A stretch of DNA of 26,012 bases from JBBDMU01 sp040878115 (GTDB lineage: Bacteria > Bacteroidota > Rhodothermia > Balneolales > Natronogracilivirgulaceae): the NCBI GenBank assembly GCA_040878115.1, contig JBBDMV010000067.1, positions 1 through 26,012 of the forward strand, in the 5' to 3' direction. A model generated the notes under the pieces. That model searched no databases. It saw only the letters and a program-made list of their open reading frames with translations, and was not told the origin of the DNA. The first letter of the stretch is position 1, and each line of letters opens with the position of its first letter. Position numbers and translations under genes: made by a program. Positions 25,843 through 26,012 of the stretch are shown here, piece after piece.

Positions 25843-26012
25843 TACTCATGCACGTTCAAAGACCATAGCATTTATATTACCAGGAGCTCATTACTTATAC
25901 CGGCTTGATTGGGTGCAAGTTCGCCAAGCGCAGACGCTTGGCGGAGCGGGAGAATACAACGCTCCGTTAAACGTCCACGTTTAACGAGGGATCAACGCCC
26001 ACAAGCGATAAA
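25843..26012. repeat. Mosaic intergenic repeat, copy 2 (module order A-B-C)
   Basis: Counterpart of 14335-14512 with modules in a different order. Module A is about 25852-25893 and module B about 25910-25949, with stem CGCCAAGCG/CGCTTGGCG and loop CAGA at 25922-25943. Module C runs from 25943, with stem GGAGCG/CGCTCC and the perfect palindrome CGTTAAACGT/ACGTTTAACG at 25965-25986. B and C overlap at GGAGCG. The copy starts four bases after the sulfurtransferase stop and runs to the window edge, so its true end is not seen. It may also supply transcript termination. Confidence 0.8.

Overview
The window looks like a chromosomal segment of a Gram-negative member of the FCB group. The gene content fits Balneolota/Rhodothermota or a neighbouring Bacteroidota lineage: an LptC lipoprotein next to an OstA-like protein, paired periplasmic SurA/PpiC isomerases upstream of MoxR and a VWA membrane protein, and a divergent EF-G paralogue. 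Two upstream regions carry sites resembling the Bacteroidota promoter TTTG-N18..20-TAnnTTTG. The taxon is inferred from gene types only. There is no rRNA, tRNA, CRISPR array, transposase or phage gene.

Layout: (1) 105-2361, minus: a NatA/NatB-type ABC exporter pair. (2) 2575-5299, plus: glgA-glgC, the two committed enzymes of ADP-glucose glycogen synthesis, one base apart. (3) 5324-5400: a perfect 15-bp inverted repeat between convergent genes, then a PolB-type 3'-5' exonuclease (minus). (4) 6377-8494, plus: an EF-G-like GTPase with divergent G1 and switch I. (5) 14139 down to 8551, minus: lipoprotein PpiC-like isomerase, SurA-like isomerase, MoxR ATPase and a VWA membrane protein, a likely envelope-quality operon. 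(6) 14140-14979: the largest non-coding stretch, holding a mosaic repeat and two hairpins. (7) 14980-17145, minus: a patatin phospholipase fused to a POTRA and outer-membrane barrel. (8) 17561-20356, plus: PEP carboxylase with a strong terminator, then a small membrane protein with its own promoter. (9) 22726 down to 20757, minus: lptC and an OstA-like gene for LPS transport, preceded by a 17-codon relic of the 3' end of uracil phosphoribosyltransferase. (10) 22989-24680, minus: an AGCS sodium:amino-acid symporter with a large extra loop. (11) 24931-25839, plus: an exported rhodanese-type sulfurtransferase lipoprotein. (12) From 25843 to the window end: a second copy of the mosaic repeat.

Most genes are housekeeping: carbon storage, anaplerosis, envelope assembly and transport. 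No complete new defence or mobile system is visible. The least explained signals are non-coding. The mosaic repeat has its modules in circularly permuted order in the two copies, and one hairpin shows a compensatory base-pair change. The others are the upp relic, an ATGGAG-rich 28-bp inverted repeat and the long inverted repeat behind glgC.

Several starts were moved from the longest reading frame to the first sensible ATG: moxR 11812, patatin 17145, ostA-like 22172 and lptC 22726. The reason is given in each entry.
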